A stretch of DNA of 64,000 bases from Albula goreensis (GCA_022829145.1 CM040745.1:38297341-38361340); one strand, 5' to 3'. Counted from the stretch's first letter, positions 24,340-35,502 are shown. The notes: generated by a model from the letters alone, not told the origin. A program made the numbers and translations.

Positions 24340-24660
24340 CTAGCAGATCACACCACAAGGCGCGTTGTCTGAAAAGGCCACACGATTAACACCTCCGTCT
24401 ATCACCTTGGAGAATCTCCAGTTTTTCACGCAGCAGGCCGGCAACAAAAGAGCAGACGGGGCCAATGTTTTAGTGGCAGTTGGGATATCGTCTGAGAATA
24501 GTTCTGAGACCTTGGGGCCTATTTTAAGCCCAGGACAGCTGGGGCGTTGGGGGTGGGGGGGGGCGGCGATGCCTGTCCTGTCTGTAATGTGGCGGTACAG
24601 CGCTTCAGTAACCATGAGCTGTCCGCCTAGCGCTCACATCCTGCCGCTGTAGTTTACCGG
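24340..24660. other. CpG-enriched unique stretch
   Basis: Markedly more GC-rich and CpG-rich than the flanks, with a G-rich core near 24541-24565. Two open frames of 91 and 95 codons overlap on opposite strands, as expected in GC-rich DNA that lacks stops by chance. No domain is seen. It may be a regulatory CpG cluster or the remnant of a GC-rich repeat. Confidence 0.35.
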
Positions 24661-24664
24661 TATC

Positions 24665-25140
24665 TCTGTGACAGTCAGGGTCAGAATGGGGGCAACGAGG
24701 TCAGACCGCTGCATCAATAAACTCAGTCTGTTTAAGCAAAGACAGCTTTTGAAAAATGCAATCCCTTTGTTTTACTTTTCCTCACTTTCAATGAAAAAAA
24801 CAAGTTGTTTTCAATTATACACAGATAAGTCTTAACCATGCTGCCTTTTGTATCTTTTGCATCATTTGTTTGTTTGTTTATTATTGACGACCATTATTTC
24901 CTTTTCATGAATTTCTTTTCCATTTCAGAGGCTCACTGTCACAATGAGCGCAAAAAATAGACACAGCATTTAAGACGTTACATGGTAAATGCCAATACAA
25001 CATATACATACAAATAGCTCAGTGCTAAGTGCCTCTTCATTATTCCCAAACTACTCGATAATCCTTGGAATTGAGTTTTTTTGCGGAGTAAATACTAACT
25101 GTGTACCAGTGGGATAGGCGAGAGGAAAAAAATAATCTCT
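24665..25140. other. Noncoding DNA, nothing recognised
   Basis: AT-rich, with a short (TTTG)n stretch near 24867-24880. Confidence 0.5.
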
Positions 25141-25144
25141 ATCT

Positions 25145-25570
25145 CTAATAATCTATCGCTGCACTTGACTTGCTTACCGTATCGTTTAGCCTAGCTCGCT
25201 GTCACTTACTCTGCAGTTGTGGAGTGACAAGACGAATGTCTGGGATCTTGAGCGCCCCCTGCCATGAGGCAAGAGAACTGCCTGCCTCACCTCCAACCTG
25301 TTCTCTGCCGTTTATAATCGCTCAGCACACGAAACACGTTACACAAACACAGTTGGTGACAAAAAGCACTGTACATTATATACATAAGCTAAATTATTGA
25401 AAATCAGTTTACATATTAAATGTGTTTAAACCATTTTATTGACGCCGTACAGCAACATGCTCTCTCCGCTTAGCAGCCAGCGCAGTTAGCCAGGGTTGCG
25501 CAATCCAAGGTGAGGCTGAGCTCGCTGCTGCCTCACCGGCATCGCTTCCAAGCATTTGAATGGGAAATTA
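25145..25570. other. CpG-containing stretch, possible old repeat
   Basis: More CpG-rich than neighbours. Two similar-looking GC patches (GCTCGCTGTC near 25195; GCTCGCTGCTGCCTCACC near 25520) suggest either a decayed transposon or a duplicated segment. The open frame of 76 codons has no domain. A CTCF-like core lies within it. Confidence 0.3.
25251..25266 (-). promoter_or_regulatory. CTCF-like motif
   Basis: On the minus strand this reads ATGGCAGGGGGCGCT, which matches the strongly conserved AGGGGGCGC core of vertebrate CTCF sites but not the full upstream half. Motif match only. Confidence 0.35.
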
Positions 25571-25829
25571 AGAAAATTCAGCGATTTTGAAGAAAGAATA
25601 ATCGAAATTGGTCACTGTTGTGTACCCTGCTGACATTTAAACAGCTATGTTACCGCCAATCCAAAACTATTTTTTCATATTGCTGCCCATTTGCAGAATA
25701 TGTTTGAACACATAAAAACAGAATATGAGATTTATGTAGTGCTCAACTGAGCTGAAGTGTTAGAAAATAATGTTAACATAAGAAATGATGAAGCGTTGCA
25801 GAATGTGTACAGTAGATGAAATAATAAGA

Positions 25830-26110
25830 CTGGAGGGCATTAGCGGTTCCGGCTTTGATTTCAGAAACAGCCATGCTGAAATCTGCCAGTCCTTTTGTAG
25901 GGAGGGAGAGGGCCGGGAGGAAGATTAATTAGAGAGACGGTCTCCAGGCCTGAAGTGCCGCACAGAAATTGTAGGTCATCTTATCAGACTCAAGGTCTCA
26001 TTAGCTCCCAGCTTTATCTGTGATTGCCAATATACAGGAGATAGGTATGCAAATAAATATCTAACATGGTCTCATTTTGGCCCTGAAAGAATGTGGTCAG
26101 ATTAAGTCAG
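25830..26110. promoter_or_regulatory. Candidate conserved noncoding element
   Basis: Unique sequence with AGATTAATTAGAG (homeodomain), CTTATCAG and CTTTATCTG (GATA-like) and TATGCAAATAAA (POU/forkhead-like) within about 250 bases. This clustering is typical of fish enhancer elements. There is no open frame of note. Confidence 0.3.
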
Positions 26111-28040
26111 TTTCAGGATCAGGGGCCGGTTCTCTTTTAATCCGCCTCCCTCTGGCAGTCCTGATTGGTCAAACACTCCAGGCTACCTTATCGCTCTGTG
26201 CTATTCATCCTTCTTCATTAAAGTCAACACAGTAACTACAACACAAAAAAGCATTCCCTATACATTGACAAATTATCTCTTTCAGTTCCGTAATGGTTTG
26301 AGGCAAAAGGTGACACCAGATCCATAGTCACTAAAGTATTTACAGTGCTCTTAAAATCATAAATACTTGTATTATCAAATCGGAATTGCAGTATCTAATA
26401 ATAGGAAGCCTGGTCGGGGTCAGACTCACTTGCAACGGGGCAGTCGATGAAAATTATAGGTTTAATCTTTCAGCGTGGCATTATATGTGATGCAATATAC
26501 TGTAAATAATTCAGTCTTTCTCCCTCATTACTTACTGTGGTTATTCATTGCATTTGACCTTTGGAGGGACGGTCATTTGGAATGATTGAATGTGATTAGT
26601 TTTCAAGAAAAGTAAAATGTATCTTCATCAGCATTCTGAAGTAATGTGGCTGCCTGTTGGAAGACCTCATTAAGATTTAAGTCGTTTATATTCATGTGCG
26701 TGGAAATCACCAACAATAATAGCCCTGTCTGCTACAGGTGTTTACTGAGTGTTGAAAACAGGAAGCAGACACATACACAGATTGACAGACTTCTGCCTTT
26801 CATAGTCAAACCTGCTCAATGTGTATTCAACCCCATTTTATAGACTACATTTCCCATAATTCTGGCAAATGGCAAATAATGCTTGAAGATGAACTTGATT
26901 CCACTTAAAGTCCATTTTAACATCACTTATGCCTGCACAGATCCTGTGGACGTCTGTCTACATATTGTTTTTGGTGACTCTGAATTGGCCTTTAGAATGG
27001 GCGGTTTGACAGATATTGTGTTAGAAGGTAGGAATAGGGCCCAGGTGGCCTGTCGGCCAGGGTGATGCTTCAGGGTCTTTTGTTTTGTGTAAACATGGCT
27101 GTTTGCTGCTGCAGTGACAGTACAAGGTCACTCCTGAAGGTCACTCTTTTCCACCGTGTCAGCGCACCCACATTAGCCAGGGCAGGGGTGGAGAAGCAAT
27201 CTATGTGACCCGATCTCAGTGCCTTCCTTACAGCCCACAGAAACGTCAGCAAGCTGCTTCCTCTGCTGCACAGGCAGGCACAGATACAGAGGGGGGAGCC
27301 GGAGCTGGAGGCTGCTCAGACTCTGAGGGTTGCCAAGTGCAAAGACTCACGAAAGGATGCAGCAATGTCTGCCTGCAACTATATGATGTGTACCATATAT
27401 GAATACATGTTCAGCATACCACCAAAGGTATACCGTCAAAGTCAAGGGCAAATTTTGATCAAATCTAGCCTAATGACCCTAAAACTAACTGACTTTCACC
27501 CCAGACGTTCTGTATTTGTGCTGCATGTTCCAGAACTGTGAGGTTTATTTACTCATTTCTCATTTAGTTTCCAGTGATGCTCCACGTTCTGGATGTTGTT
27601 CAGGTGAGGTACAGAGCTGTGAGGCTCTGCTGGCTTTTACACATGGAATCTCTCCCCGGTGTTCTCTATCAGTGTCTCTGCCTGAGTTAACTCCAGTGCA
27701 TGTGTAGCGCGTAGCTAATCCTCTGCATCCTCTGTGTGTGCATCAAGGATGCCAGATATACCGCCTTTCACCCGCCACCACTGTGGACAGCTTTCTAATC
27801 TTTAACAGCTACATTGCTCTGCTTCTGTAAGCACTCAGAATTCAAGCAAACTGTTTCCTGATACGAATAGCGAAGGTGAATCAGTTTCTAAATGAAATTA
27901 TATATCGGTCGATTTTGAATACTATGCAAGTTTTTGGTAGATTTTTCCCAAAGCTGTTGAAACTCGCTGTCTGCATTGACATAAAACCCTTTCCTTCAGA
28001 ATGAGCTTTCAGGAGCCACAGCTTTCTCACTCTTTTGTTG
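26111..28040. other. Noncoding DNA, nothing recognised
   Basis: Mixed composition. Open frames are all 65 codons or fewer, with no domains. A mildly GC-rich patch lies near 27.2-27.35 kb. Confidence 0.45.
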
Positions 28041-28410
28041 TAGATCAGTCATGTTCACCGCGGTCCCAGGCTTGCTGGCTTCTATCGGAATCCACCTTCA
28101 TACGTCACCGGCTCATTCCACCTGTCACGTTGGATTCTCCCACACAGGTTTGAGCGAGCGGGACATTTCGCATGCGGGAGGAGCAGGACAGCAGGGAGCC
28201 GATTCCTGGCAGGGGGATATCGACGTCTCCTTGGACGGATTCTCAGTCTGGAATCCGTGTTTCTCCTCTTTGTTGCTCTTCAGTCTCAGGGTCTGGTTAA
28301 TGACTCCAGCAGCGCAGCTGATAACCTCCTTCCTTTGCTGTCTGCTCGGTGCTGGTGGCGTCTCTCTGATGTGCTCTTATTTCACTCTGTGTCTCTCAAA
28401 GACTTCAACA
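28041..28410. other. GC-richer unique stretch under a 161-codon open frame
   Basis: An ATG-to-stop frame (28051-28536, plus) of 161 codons spans this stretch. Its last 40 or so codons lie in the SINE at 28411, and the rest shows no domain, signal or recognised family, so I treat it as a chance frame in moderately CpG-rich DNA. A short exon upstream of the SINE cannot be excluded. Confidence 0.3.
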
Positions 28411-28567
28411 ACAGGGGGGCAGTGTAGCATAGCGTTTAGGGAGCTGTGCTTTGAACATCAAGGTTGTTGGTTCAGGTCCCAGGTAAGACACTACAGCTGT
28501 ACCTTACAGCAAGGACCCATACACAAAATTACCTAAATATTTAGATGGATAGCATGTACAAAACTAA
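28411..28567 (+). mobile_element. tRNA-derived SINE (family 1), 3'-truncated
   Basis: The head GGGGGGCAGTGTAGCATAGC and the later GGTTGTTGGTTCAGGTCCC correspond to RNA polymerase III A- and B-box positions of a tRNA-like SINE; the B box GGTTCAGGTCC departs slightly from GGTTCGANTCC. The body then follows the family pattern (GACACTACAGCTGTACC, ATTACCTAAATATTTAGATG, GATAGCATGTA). Other members here are at 55.6, 60.7 and 62.15 kb. The conserved 3' tail is missing. Confidence 0.8.
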
Positions 28568-28569
28568 AT

Positions 28570-29275
28570 TGAGTTTTGTTTTCAATGTTGTTTGATGGTG
28601 ACAGAAATATGGCCATTACATGTACACTTTAAACTTTTAAGCTAACTCATAAATATGGGCGTAGTCATGGTGATAGATATTAGCATTTTGAATATTATTG
28701 TTGTATCCTGGCTTCCTTAACAAGGTGAATGAACAAGTTTCCCCCCCCAGGTTGACCTTGACAACAAAATATTAAAATATAAATCCCTCTAACTGTTCTA
28801 TTGAACTGCTCCATGTATTCTCCCATCTGTTGGTTAGGTTCACAGTCAGTAATTGTGGTACTTGTGGTATTTCTAACCTGGTGATACAGGTTAGAAATGC
28901 TAAATAAATGACTTTCCTTGACAATCTGATTGCAGAGTTAGCATATGGGAAACACATGTACGCTATGGCAGGGTACAGTCAGAAATTCCATTTTATCCAG
29001 GCAGTCCCAGTTGTCATTATCTCTTCCATGTCCTGCTAACACACGCTCACTAAAGAAATGAGTTTGTCACACATTACCATCTCTCCCTCCAAACTAACCC
29101 TCTTATCTCAGTAGTGATGCAGAGAAGATTGGCCATCAGCCGCGCCCGTCTTCGGTGAGCACTGCGACAGCAGCCTGATATCTGGACTCTGCATTCTTAT
29201 GCCGTTTCTGAACTGGAGCTTTAATCATTTCAGATCCCGCTCTCACACTTGCAGAGACACCAACTGAGTTTCTAC
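28570..29275. other. Noncoding DNA, nothing recognised
   Basis: AT-rich, with an 8-base C run near 28741. Short frames only. Confidence 0.5.
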
Positions 29276-29276
29276 C

Positions 29277-29815
29277 TTTTATTATTATTATTATGCATGA
29301 TAATCTTCTTCTGCCATTGAAGTCTATGGCAGCCCCTAGAACCGTATGGTAAAAAGTTTTGAAATTTGGTACATCGATTGGGGACAGTGCCCTGATTATT
29401 TTCAGCAAGTTTCATGTCTGCACCTCAAGCACTCTAGCGCCACCAATGGGTCAAAGTTAGAGGTGTGTTTACACACGTAACTTTTGATCCATATGCCTTG
29501 GATCAAGCCGAGTTCTCTGGATTTTATGCCATATTGGATATTATGAAAAATTGCACAAATGTTTCGCAGACCACAAATTTTGTTTGTCCGTTACAGCCAA
29601 TTGAAATCGGTGGTGAAGCCACCAAACAGGGAAGTGAGGTTGTATCTCAGCAATGCTTTGATGTGTCAATATCAACCTTGGTATGTGGACTTGGGACCCC
29701 TTCCTGAGGATGTGCAATAAATTTGGCATCATTTGACCTCTGGGGGGCCATGGTGACCCTGACCTGCTGGACTGCTTGGCCCCCTTATTGCTGCTTGCAG
29801 CTATATTATATGGTT
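29277..29815 (+). repeat. Long dispersed repeat starting (TTA)n and ending GCTGCTTGCAGC
   Basis: The element begins with a short ATT array, continues CATTGAAGTCTATGGCAG and CTCTAGCGCCACCAATGGGT, and ends CCCCCTTATTGCTGCTTGCA followed by GCTATATTATA. This order is that of a dispersed repeat I have seen in many fish genomes, in which the TTGCTGCTTGCAGC segment and an ATT array form the ends of consecutive units. Open frames of 80-90 codons on each strand are incidental. Its class is not asserted; no protein motif is present. Confidence 0.6.
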
Positions 29816-29819
29816 TTTT

Positions 29820-30730
29820 TAATGTGTATATTAAAATGGCCGGGTATGGAAGAACCTAATAACATTAAAGCAAAACAGCAGTAGCAGTATGGAGTGATCA
29901 AGCCCTTTGCTCACGTTTCCCTCTCACAGATCTCGATTTCCATAGCTGCAGCGAAATGGTAAATGATAGCGGGCTGTAAAAATAACCATAACAGACCAGA
30001 GTAGAGTACAAAAGCTTTATTACCTCAGAGGGGAACTTCACGTTAATTAGCCAGCATACAATAAATTAAATAAACATGGAGGCAATAAATGTACCCGGAG
30101 GTTAGATTTTTATAGTTTAGACCTATAACAAGCTAATTTATTTTTTATTTTGTATTGTACACCATGTCTAGACAGTATTTTTGCCAAATAAAATGGATAA
30201 ATCTAGTCTGTTCCTGAACTAGCATTTGCTGTCCAGCATGTTAATTTTTAGTACTAATAGACGTTAGCATTAGCTTCAAAATGTATAATTTGTTTAATTA
30301 TATGTTTAATGAATGAGGTCTAAGTGATCTACAGGCATGGGAGTGGTAGATTACATCTCTTTATGACCAATAATTTCCATAGCATTAGCATTACAGTATC
30401 TAATGTTCTCATAACAGGAGAATCACTGTGTTACATCATCAAAGGTGCGTCTGCAAAGTATAAAGACAAACACTACAACATTCCACCTGACTTGTGTGAC
30501 CCACTGTTCTGATATGAAAGCACTCGTAATTTATTTTTCTCTTCTTTAACAGAGAAACTTGCACCCGTTTGGTCTCTGAACCTTTCACGTTGTGAATTAT
30601 TTGGTGGATACCATCAATTCCTTAATCAGATTTTTAAAGCATTGTGTTGTTTTGTGACGCGACCATGAAAAATGTCGCTGAGGAGGAAAGAAGCATGTCT
30701 GCAACTGTTGGTTGACAGCTGGGTTTACAT
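29820..30730. other. Noncoding DNA, nothing recognised
   Basis: AT-rich DNA without domains or repeats that I recognise. Confidence 0.5.
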
Positions 30731-30733
30731 GTG

Positions 30734-30742
30734 ATATAGGGA

Positions 30743-30784
<42 letters not shown>

Positions 30785-30790
30785 AAATAA
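30734..30790. repeat. (AT)n microsatellite between 14-base direct repeats
   Basis: A tract of about 17 AT dinucleotides is flanked on each side by the same 14-base word, ATATAGGGAAATAA (30734-30747 and 30777-30790). A minus-strand open frame across it encodes the expected YIYI run and is not a gene. Confidence 0.9.
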
Positions 30791-30799
30791 ATCTCACTG

Positions 30800-32705
30800 C
30801 AAAAACTGTCCATACAGTTAGTTTCATTTTTTCACTGCTAAGCAGTGTATAATTTTCTAGTTCCCCCTCCACAATTCCACTAAATAAGTGTGCTGCTATC
30901 AAAGAACAGATATTGTCATTAATCAGGTTTTTTATGTCAAGATATGACTGTGAACATGATATGTACTTCCTCAAAAAAGTAAAGTCACAGTGAATTAATT
31001 GCAGAATGTTCACGACACCAGTGGTGGATAACCTCAGGTCCTGGAGAGCCATGGGGTTTTCACCTTAAAATCAGAGCACCATATCAGGGGAGATGAATTA
31101 ACAGTGTAATTAGCATATTTAAAGGGATAGTCCGCTCACGTCAGATATTTCACACTCGATTTTTAGTGGGGTTTTTAAGGTTAGCGTAAGTCATTCTAAA
31201 GTCTGATCATTATAAAGCACCATTATTTCTACACCAATAAATGTACACCCAGTGGACTTCTCAAATTTTCATAATGCGGTTTTTACTGAACAGGATTAAA
31301 AACTTTAGTTTCTTTACTCCTCCCTGTAGTTTTGTTCTGCTCTCCCTAGTGAGCCCAAGACCCAGATTCATAAAACCTTCTTGAGAAATAAAAGTGCTGT
31401 TTTTCCCTTTTATAGTAAGAACACAGTTAAAAATCTCTGATATTTATCAAAAAAAGTTACAAATGTCGGCGCCGTCTTTGCATGTTTCTGCTCAAGAAGT
31501 TCTAACTGTGCTCCTAGTTTTATTTCTTAACCACACTGACTTTCGTTGATGCAGTTGAATAGCCTTTGAAAATGTGATTTTAACTGATCCAAGCTAATCC
31601 CCCCCTCCCCTTTCTAAAGGATAGTGGCCAGTTAGCCCTTATAATTTTATTTTCATTCTTATATTTTCATATTTTAAATATTGCCAGGAATCTGTGCTGA
31701 TTTACCATGACTGAGCTTTTTCCCACAGGTCATCCTAAATTATCACCTGAATACACATTTTCAATTTCTATACCAGACACTATTTCTTTGTCAGAGTTGG
31801 AGGCTCACTGAAAATATAAAAGAAATATAAAAAAAAATATAAAAAGAACATACAGAACAAATCTGTGATGCTTGGGGAAAATGTTGATCCAAAATTTCTC
31901 AAGAAGAAAAATAACACATATTGATCTGTAGATACCAAAAAATGATATTGACTTTACTGTCTTATTTAAAATATAAGGCCCTCCGGGTTATAATTACATT
32001 AATTTGGCCAGAGTATTTTAATTGGGGGAAAAACTATAAAGTAATGATAAAAGCTGAAAATGCTAATTAACAAAATAACCAGAATGTGAATTTTTTACAT
32101 CAGTCTGGCTGTGTACTTCGATATGAGCAAGCTTGAGTCTTTCATCTCTCTATGAATCAATACAAACTGTTCAAAGGCCTGGAACACATCTTCACTGTCA
32201 GACAAATGGCATTCATTAGTGTTTGTTTTTATGGATATAAAAAAAGATTGAAGTAAAGACCGAATTCATTAAAGACAGGCTGGTAAAATCAGTAGATACT
32301 CATTTTGGGTTAATGGGATACTTTAGTGCGCAGAGCAGTGAATTTTTTTTAAAGGAAGCCCGTAATACTAACCAAAAATGGCATGTACAGTGAAAACAGG
32401 AAACAGTTGCCAGACCTCTCAACTTCTGCTGACTTGTCTGTCAGAGGATGTTAGACCAGAGAAGATCATTCCACCTCCCATTTAGATTAGAATGGCAATA
32501 AATATGTATTTTCCAGCCAGTGTGAGGTTCTGTCAGTACAGATGAGGTTTCATTACACATTTTTTAGGGAAAACCACTGTGCCATTAGACAAATCTTTGT
32601 CTTCACCTCGTTCATAACATTATCTCAGTTATATAATCAGTGCAAATCGTAGCCCCGAAAAGATGTTACCTTTCATCTGACAACTGAAGTTCTGTTACTA
32701 TATAC
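30800..32705. other. Noncoding DNA; one possible repeat fragment
   Basis: At 31017-31105 the words CTCAGGTCCTGGAGAGCCA and CACCTTAAAATCAGAGCACC resemble part of a common fish dispersed repeat. The rest is AT-rich unique-looking DNA with no open frame over 60 codons for nearly 1.7 kb. Confidence 0.45.
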
Positions 32706-32708
32706 TTC

Positions 32709-33090
32709 CTTCCACCCATCATCTATACCTGCCTCATCCTATCTAGGGTCATGTGTGGGTGTGGCTGGAGCCTATCCCAGCATACATTGGGTGAAGGGTA
32801 GGAGACACCCTGAACAAGTTGGCACTCCATCAGAAGGCGAATCAGACAAACGTTACCCCACTCTCTCACACTCACACCTGTGGCAAGTTTAGCATGTCCA
32901 GTTTGCATAACCTGCATTTCATGGGACTATGGGAGGTAAATGGAGAACCTGTAGAAAACCCATGCAGACAAAGGGGAGAACATGCAAGCTCCACACAGAA
33001 AGGGCCTGGCCATGGTGGGAATCGCTCCTGGGTCAGTGTTCTTGTGAGGCCACAGCGCTAACCACTGAAGCACTGTGCCACCTATTATGT
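32709..33090 (+). repeat. Common fish dispersed repeat (CCATCATCTA...GTGCCACC type)
   Basis: The block reads through all landmarks of a very widespread fish and amphibian repeat: CCACCCATCATCTATACC, GGAGCCTATCCCAGCATACA, GGACTATGGGAGGTAAA, CCCATGCAGACAAAGGGGAG, AACATGCAAGCTCCACACAG, GGGAATCGCTCCTGGGTC, CACAGCGCTAACCACTGAAG and GTGCCACC. It is nearly full length but diverged by several substitutions per block. The GCTAACCACTG...GTGCCACC end resembles a reversed tRNA-like head. I do not assert its class. Open frames of about 80 codons on both strands are shadows of this repeat. Confidence 0.75.
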
Positions 33091-33099
33091 GTCTATGAT

Positions 33100-33355
33100 T
33101 TATCTATGCTATATTTTTTACTGACCAGGTTGACCTATGGTGCTTGTAATGTCATTTATTAATATCGCATTATGCACACTGCATGAACTCCGGGCCAGTG
33201 GGTGTTGAGTGTACTCACCCAAGGAAACATAGAGCTAACTGAATACTTTGATTGATTTTATGGCTTGTCCTGCACAATAATTAGCACGATAATTATTTCC
33301 ATGATTGCAGAACTGAAAAATGAGAGTCTGTGTCATGTTGTGTAATGTTGTGGTG
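33100..33355. other. Noncoding DNA, nothing recognised
   Basis: Ordinary AT-rich sequence between the dispersed repeat and the CpG-rich block. Confidence 0.5.
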
Positions 33356-33359
33356 AATT

Positions 33360-33672
33360 CCGCACCTGTTCCCGGGATGCAGTACAGAACAAATGTTCCG
33401 CTTTCTGTAGCGTAAACGTGAACGCGCGCGGGGAGGTGAGGTGCAGATGAGAGGACCACCTGCAGGCCTGGAGGATACGGCTGTGAGGGGGTAGCGAGGC
33501 GAGCTCCCTGGAGTAAACGGGAGAGGAAGCCATATGACGCTGTGGCCCAGTGAGTCTTCGACGCTCGTCACCCATGAGACTCATCTCTGACGGAAGCGCC
33601 TGCTGAACGCAAACTCCCCCCCCAACATCGTCTCCTCCCCGGGGACCGTCACGCGCTCTCGTAACATCATCG
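33360..33672. promoter_or_regulatory. CpG-rich block (island-like)
   Basis: CpG dinucleotides are dense here (for example AACGCGCGCGGGGAGG, TTCGACGCTCGTCACC, GGACCGTCACGCGCTCTCG), in strong contrast to the CpG-poor flanks. Three overlapping minus-strand open frames (74-92 codons) have no domain. Such blocks mark promoters or hypomethylated regulatory regions in fish. No TATA box or adjacent gene was found, so a noncoding transcript or enhancer is as likely as a promoter. Confidence 0.4.
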
Positions 33673-33752
33673 TGAGTAATTGGTAATTGGACACGCAGGC
33701 TGGAATACCGAGCTAATTACTCATGAATTAAATGCTGAAATAAGCACCCCTC
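33668..33752. promoter_or_regulatory. Homeodomain-type motif cluster
   Basis: Four TAATT-type cores in about 70 bases: GAGTAATTGGTAATTGG (33674-33690), GCTAATTACTCATG and GAATTAAAT (33712-33735). The first and third form an inverted pair (GAGTAATT and AATTACTC). The cluster directly follows the CpG-rich block. Motif evidence only. Confidence 0.35.
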
Positions 33753-33754
33753 AG

Positions 33755-34740
33755 AGGCATGGGGGAGAGACGCTACAGAAACCCAGAAATGGCAGGCAGT
33801 GACAGAAGGGAAAAAGCCTGTTCTCTGTCGTCTTCTGCTTTTATGGTCGGAATACTTTGCAAATTGGCAAGGGGTTTCTCATTTTTCAGTGGGTGTCACG
33901 AAATTCCGGGAGAGATGCGTAACGAATAAGATTAAAAAAATTATAATTATGAATGATTCATACCTCATCATGTTATCACTGTGTATGTGTATGACAGATA
34001 AAATTAAGATGAAAATTTATATTTAATCAATTAATGTCATCTGTTCTGTATCTACACCTGAGGGCCTTAAATCCTATTGTGCTTAAATGTCAAGGAGGTG
34101 TTCGTTGTAGCCTGTCTGGGATTGGTTGTCAGTGCAGACAGAGGTTAATGACTGAGGCCTGGTGAAGTTGACCGGACGGCTCTCTCACGCTGTGCAGCAC
34201 AGATCCCCACCCCTGGCACTGCTCCTAATTCAGCTTCAGCGCCTCCACCACGGCCATCTCACCGGCATTGTAACAGATTCCCCTTGCTTTAAAACACTGA
34301 TACGCCTCTATCTTCTAGCAGAGCAAACATTGTGCAAATTATGAATGAAAACAGAAAGGGGTTATAATCTGGGCAAAAATTCAGATGCGTTGCAGATTGT
34401 TATTCCATAACTTACTCGTCCACGATCAAAATTCCATACTTGTTCTCCGGTGCGTGACCCGACTTCTTCTTCGCTGCCTGCTTTGAAAATGTAATAATTG
34501 GCCCTGTCTACATGTATTATTTCTGAAATAGCCCTATGGATCTTCTGCTGGCATAAACACCCTTCCTCCTCTGTGTGTGTTTCTGTGTACACTCTGTCAA
34601 TCATATAGTCCTCACTAGCTACCTCAGGCAGCCAGGATAAATATCTGTGCTTGGCATTAGGGAAAGAGAGATTCTTTGCTCCTCATTTCATTGTGCACAC
34701 CCCCCACCAGCCCGGCTAAATACATGGGGTTTGAAAACAA
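33755..34740. other. Noncoding DNA, nothing recognised
   Basis: Open frames of up to 80 codons without domains. Mixed composition. Confidence 0.5.
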
Positions 34741-34743
34741 TTT

Positions 34744-34751
34744 GTGCGTGC

Positions 34752-34792
<41 letters not shown>

Positions 34793-34814
34793 GTGTGTGT
34801 GTGTGTGTGTGTGC
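34744..34814. repeat. (GT)n microsatellite with GTGC variants
   Basis: About 70 bases of near-uninterrupted GT, starting with GTGC units and broken once by TTG near 34790. The longest simple repeat in the window. All three plus frames read through it as CVCV runs, which produces apparent long open frames (up to 155 codons) that I reject. Confidence 0.97.
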
Positions 34815-34819
34815 GTCAG

Positions 34820-35115
34820 TGTCACAGCTTCATCTGCAAGCTTTCATTCCATCACACAGCTGGTGGGGGAGGGGGTACCCCCAGGCAGGCATTATGGGAA
34901 AGAAAATGATAAAACTCCCGTTCTCCAGGTTGATCCACAGCGGCTGTGCGTGAGCTGCACGGGTTTGTTATTCATTTTCCTGGACTGTTTCCACGGTCAT
35001 AGACTTGGTGAATTTACAAGGTTTATAGGAAGCAGCGTAACCAAACATTCTCCATTCAAACACAAGGTGGGGCAAAGCAAGATCTTCACTGCCTTACTGA
35101 AATCAGATATCTAGC
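34820..35115. other. Noncoding DNA, nothing recognised
   Basis: A moderately GC-rich stretch. The open frame that enters from the microsatellite has no domain. Confidence 0.45.
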
Positions 35116-35117
35116 AG

Positions 35118-35308
35118 AGGTGGAAAATCCCGGCTTCAGGAAATAAAAGTACTGCCACGTATTTGTTCCAGCCATGCACAGCTGATTCTAATTAGCACAG
35201 CTCTTCAGCCAGGGAGACGAGCTAATTAATGAAATCACCTGTTTTAATGCACAGGTATAACAAACACATGGTAGCACTTTTACTTTCTGAAGGTGGAGTT
35301 TTCCTCCT
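35118..35308. mobile_element. MITE with terminal inverted repeats
   Basis: The left end AGGTGGAAAATCCCGGCTTC runs on as AGGAAATAAAAGT (35118-35150). The right end (35276-35308) is its inverse, ACTTTTACTTTCTGAAGGTG followed by GAGTTTTCCTCCT. The 33-base termini agree at about three quarters of positions. The interior has TTCTAATTAGCACAG and AATGAAATCACCTG. The element is 191 bases, noncoding, and resembles a fish foldback repeat found near many genes. Confidence 0.65.
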
Positions 35309-35502
35309 CTGATAGCTAGATGGGATTGCCAAAAATAAAGAGACTTAGAAATAACCGAGTGGCTTTTGGAACAGACGCATTCCAAATGCTAACTGCCATT
35401 TTTGAGTCATAGGATGGTCTTATAGTAGTGGCTGACTGTGGCTATACTTGCCATTCCTGAAACCCAAAGAAAACCAAAAGGATCCCCCTTTTTTTGCTCA
35501 GG

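Noticed and set aside
28051-28536. 161-codon open frame on the plus strand, the longest in the window
   Set aside because: Its 3' part is SINE sequence and the rest has no domain or family resemblance; composition-driven.
30597-31052. 151-codon minus-strand open frame
   Set aside because: Includes a YIYI run from the (AT)n tract; no domain.
32709-33090. Possible genes from 64-80 codon frames
   Set aside because: They lie entirely in a widespread dispersed fish repeat.
34647-35114. 155-codon open frame
   Set aside because: Created by read-through of the (GT)n microsatellite, which encodes CVCV in all three frames.
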